In this document: positions 62,240 to 64,000 of the stretch, in pieces | How positions within the stretch are numbered: the first letter of the stretch is position 1 | Layout: every line of letters begins with the position of its first letter | Assembly: GCA_027307335.1 (NCBI GenBank) | Contig: DAHUXD010000018.1 | Span: 109,086 to 173,085, forward strand | Source of the DNA: Acidobacteriota bacterium | GTDB lineage: Bacteria; Acidobacteriota; Thermoanaerobaculia; UBA5066; Gp7-AA6 | Length of the DNA: 64,000 nucleotides | Direction of reading: 5' to 3' | The notes under the pieces: model-generated | Told to the model about the DNA's origin: nothing | What the model saw: the letters and a program-made list of their open reading frames with translations, nothing else | Databases searched by the model: none | Translations under genes and position numbers: made by a program

Positions 62240-64000
62240 GAAGGCTCCGTGTCGCGGCCACCGTGCTCCTGATCGTTCTCGCGAGCGCCGCTGCCCCGGC
62301 GAGGGATCTGGCATGGCGCGCCTTCGACGTGAAGGCGAGGCTCGACGCCTCGGGCGCGCTCCACGTCGTCGAGACGCAGACGATGGTCTTCGACGGAGAC
62401 TGGAACGGCGGCGAGCGCACGTTCCGCGTCCTTCCCGGCCAGGGGCTCGCCTTCGAATGGATCGCGCGGGTCGATCCCGACGGGACGAGGCACCGGCTGT
62501 CTCCCGGAGATCTCTCGGGAGTCGACCAGTACAGGTTCGTCGGCAACAACGTCCTGCGCTGGCGCAGCCGGCTGCCCTCCGACCCCCCCTTCGACCATGC
62601 CGAGCGCGTCTACGAGATCTCGTACGCGCTGGCGGGGATTCTCGTCAGGCAGAGCGACCGATTCGTGCTCGACCACGACTTCGCCTTTCCCGACCGGCAA
62701 TATCCGATCGAGAAGTTCGCGCTGACGCTCTCCCTCGACCCGGCGTGGAAGCCGCCGTCGGCGCTCCCGGAGCGCTACGAATCGGGAGCGCTGCGGCCGG
62801 GGCAGGGATACGTCGTGAAGATCGAGCTCGAGCACGTCGGCGGCGGCACGCCTTCCTTCAATCACGTGCCGCCGGCGCAGACCCCCGCGTCGCCGCTGCT
62901 GCGGCGGGAGCTGCTCGCCCTGTTTGCCGTCGTGGCGGCGCTTCTCCTCTTCATCCTCCGCCGCCGCGGGGACTCCGTCGGCCTCTTCGCGCCGCTGACG
63001 CCTCCGGAGCGGATCGACGCGGCCTGGCTCGAAAAGAACCTTCTCTCGCTGTCGCCCGAGGAGGCGGGCGCGCTGTGGGACGAGAAGATCGGGCCGCCCG
63101 AGGTCGCCGCGATCCTGGCTCGCCTGGAGGCGGAGAAGAAGGTCTCGTCGCATCCCGAGGGCCGGAAGCTGGCGATGCGCCGGCTCGTGCCGCTCGAGTC
63201 GTTCCGCGGCGACGAGCACGAGCTCCTGAAGGCCCTCTTCTTCGACGATCGCGAGGAGACCGACACCGACGCGATCAAGGCGCACTACAAGTCGACCGGG
63301 TTCGATCCGGCGTCGAAGATCAAGCCGGGCCTCCAGGCGAGGCTCGCGGCGCACGCCGACTTCGGCGATGCGATTCCGGCGCCGTCGCGCTGGCCGACCG
63401 CGGTCCTGTTCCTCGGAGGCGTGGCGGCGCTGCTCGCGGCGGTCTTCTTCGGGGACCAGGATCGCGGTGCCGTGATCGCGATCGGCGTGACGCTCGGAAT
63501 TCTCTACGCGATCGCGATGGTTTGCGCGTGGGCCTTCCGCCAGAGGATCGCGCACGGCGCGGCGAGCTGGCTCCTCGTCCTGTGGCTGCCGCTCGTCCTC
63601 CTCTACTTCTCGTGGCTGGGCGTGCACGGAGGGAGCCGCGAGCTCCTCCTCTACGTCGTCGCCGTGCTTCTCCTCAAACTCGCGGCCGTGCGTTCTGTCT
63701 TCGACTTCGCCGCGACGCGCGAGGGGCCGAAGCGGGTCGCGCGGCGCAAGGCGCTCGCCTCGGCCCGCGAATTCTTCCGGCGGGAGCTCGGGACTCCCGC
63801 TCCGCGCCTGAAGGACGCGTGGTTCCCTTACGTCGTCGCGTTCGGGCTGACGTCCGAGGCCGACCGGTGGTTCAAGGCCCACGGCGGCACGGCGGCCGCG
63901 GCCGGCGGGGCGTCGGCCTGGACGGGTTCGTCGTCGACCGCGACATCCTCCTCGAGCGGCGGCTCGGGCGGCGGCTGGACCGGCGGCGGCGGCGCGTTCG
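62236..64000 (+). CDS. DUF2207-domain membrane protein (3' partial)
   Basis: The frame starts at ATG 62236 in an ATGA overlap and stays open to the window end. A signal peptide is followed by a DUF2207-like extracytoplasmic beta-domain: ALHVVETQTMVFDGDWNGGE, then VYEISYALAGILVRQSDRFV. A first membrane helix (~230-245; LLALFAVVAALLLFIL) and PPERIDAAWLEKNLLSLSP linker follow, then four or so further helices. The end is Gly/Ser-rich (GGSGGGWTGGG), as common in this family. Function unknown. Confidence 0.88.
   Translation, partial: MRRLRVAATVLLIVLASAAAPARDLAWRAFDVKARLDASGALHVVETQTMVFDGDWNGGERTFRVLPGQGLAFEWIARVDPDGTRHRLSPGDLSGVDQYRFVGNNVLRWRSRLPSDPPFDHAERVYEISYALAGILVRQSDRFVLDHDFAFPDRQYPIEKFALTLSLDPAWKPPSALPERYESGALRPGQGYVVKIELEHVGGGTPSFNHVPPAQTPASPLLRRELLALFAVVAALLLFILRRRGDSVGLFAPLTPPERIDAAWLEKNLLSLSPEEAGALWDEKIGPPEVAAILARLEAEKKVSSHPEGRKLAMRRLVPLESFRGDEHELLKALFFDDREETDTDAIKAHYKSTGFDPASKIKPGLQARLAAHADFGDAIPAPSRWPTAVLFLGGVAALLAAVFFGDQDRGAVIAIGVTLGILYAIAMVCAWAFRQRIAHGAASWLLVLWLPLVLLYFSWLGVHGGSRELLLYVVAVLLLKLAAVRSVFDFAATREGPKRVARRKALASAREFFRRELGTPAPRLKDAWFPYVVAFGLTSEADRWFKAHGGTAAAAGGASAWTGSSSTATSSSSGGSGGGWTGGGGAF

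Overview
The window is a GC-rich, densely coded stretch of a Gram-negative-type bacterial chromosome: it encodes an outer-membrane barrel protein, periplasmic proteins and lipoproteins. The gene families and their order suit Acidobacteriota, perhaps Thermoanaerobaculia or Holophagae, but that is inference; no rRNA marker is present. I saw no tRNA, rRNA, CRISPR array or intact insertion sequence, and no gene-free gap exceeds 300 bases.

Layout. (1) 1-9.3 kb: three secreted proteins ending in Cys-containing SLH-like repeats. One is cut by the window edge and two are tandem paralogous metzincin metallopeptidases. A small lipocalin-like secreted protein and an OmpR/histidine-kinase pair lie among and after them. 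(2) 9.4-18.3 kb: a surface-glycan block with an alkaline-phosphatase/sulfatase-superfamily enzyme and two paralogous GT-C membrane glycosyltransferases. The latter flank a 1287-residue fusion of CsaB-type pyruvyltransferase, GT2 and a GT4-like domain. (3) 18.3-22.4 kb: small exported proteins, a D-aminoacylase-like amidohydrolase, a UspA-like protein and a LOG-like protein. (4) 22.4-28.4 kb: ATP synthase genes for b', b, delta, alpha, gamma, beta and epsilon, without subunits a and c. (5) 28.5-46.8 kb: the replication-origin neighbourhood. On the minus strand, reading away from the origin, are rpmH-rnpA-yidD-yidC-jag-mnmE-mnmG-rsmG-parA-parB-bactofilin. On the plus strand are dnaA-dnaN-recF-gyrB-gyrA. 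Two parS sites and DnaA-box-like repeats mark the region. (6) 47-53 kb: an aldolase-like protein without the catalytic lysine, a DUF507 protein, then a MocR/PdxR regulator with pdxS-pdxT, an enoyl-CoA hydratase-like protein and an NAT-like protein. (7) 53-57.9 kb: a minus-strand envelope cluster with a TPR lipoprotein, an LpoB/CsgG-like protein, a 1000-residue protease-propeller-barrel protein and a class II cyclic-nucleotide phosphodiesterase-like protein. (8) 58-64 kb: dprA, topA, a DUF3052-like gene and a DUF2207 membrane protein cut by the window end.

Together the genes cover replication initiation and segregation, translation and membrane insertion, energy conversion, vitamin B6 synthesis and cell-surface assembly. 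Many operon junctions are 1-4 bp ATGA/GTGA/TGATG overlaps, often with GTG starts, which suggests translational coupling. Palindromes built on GGGGTCAGG occur in three intergenic regions, all between convergent genes. The most unusual items are the CsaB-GT2-GT4 fusion near SLH-like proteins, the protease-propeller-barrel fusion, the aldolase-like protein with Arg for Lys, and AT-rich codon islands inside parB and mnmG. I found no clearly new multi-gene system; these are the best leads.
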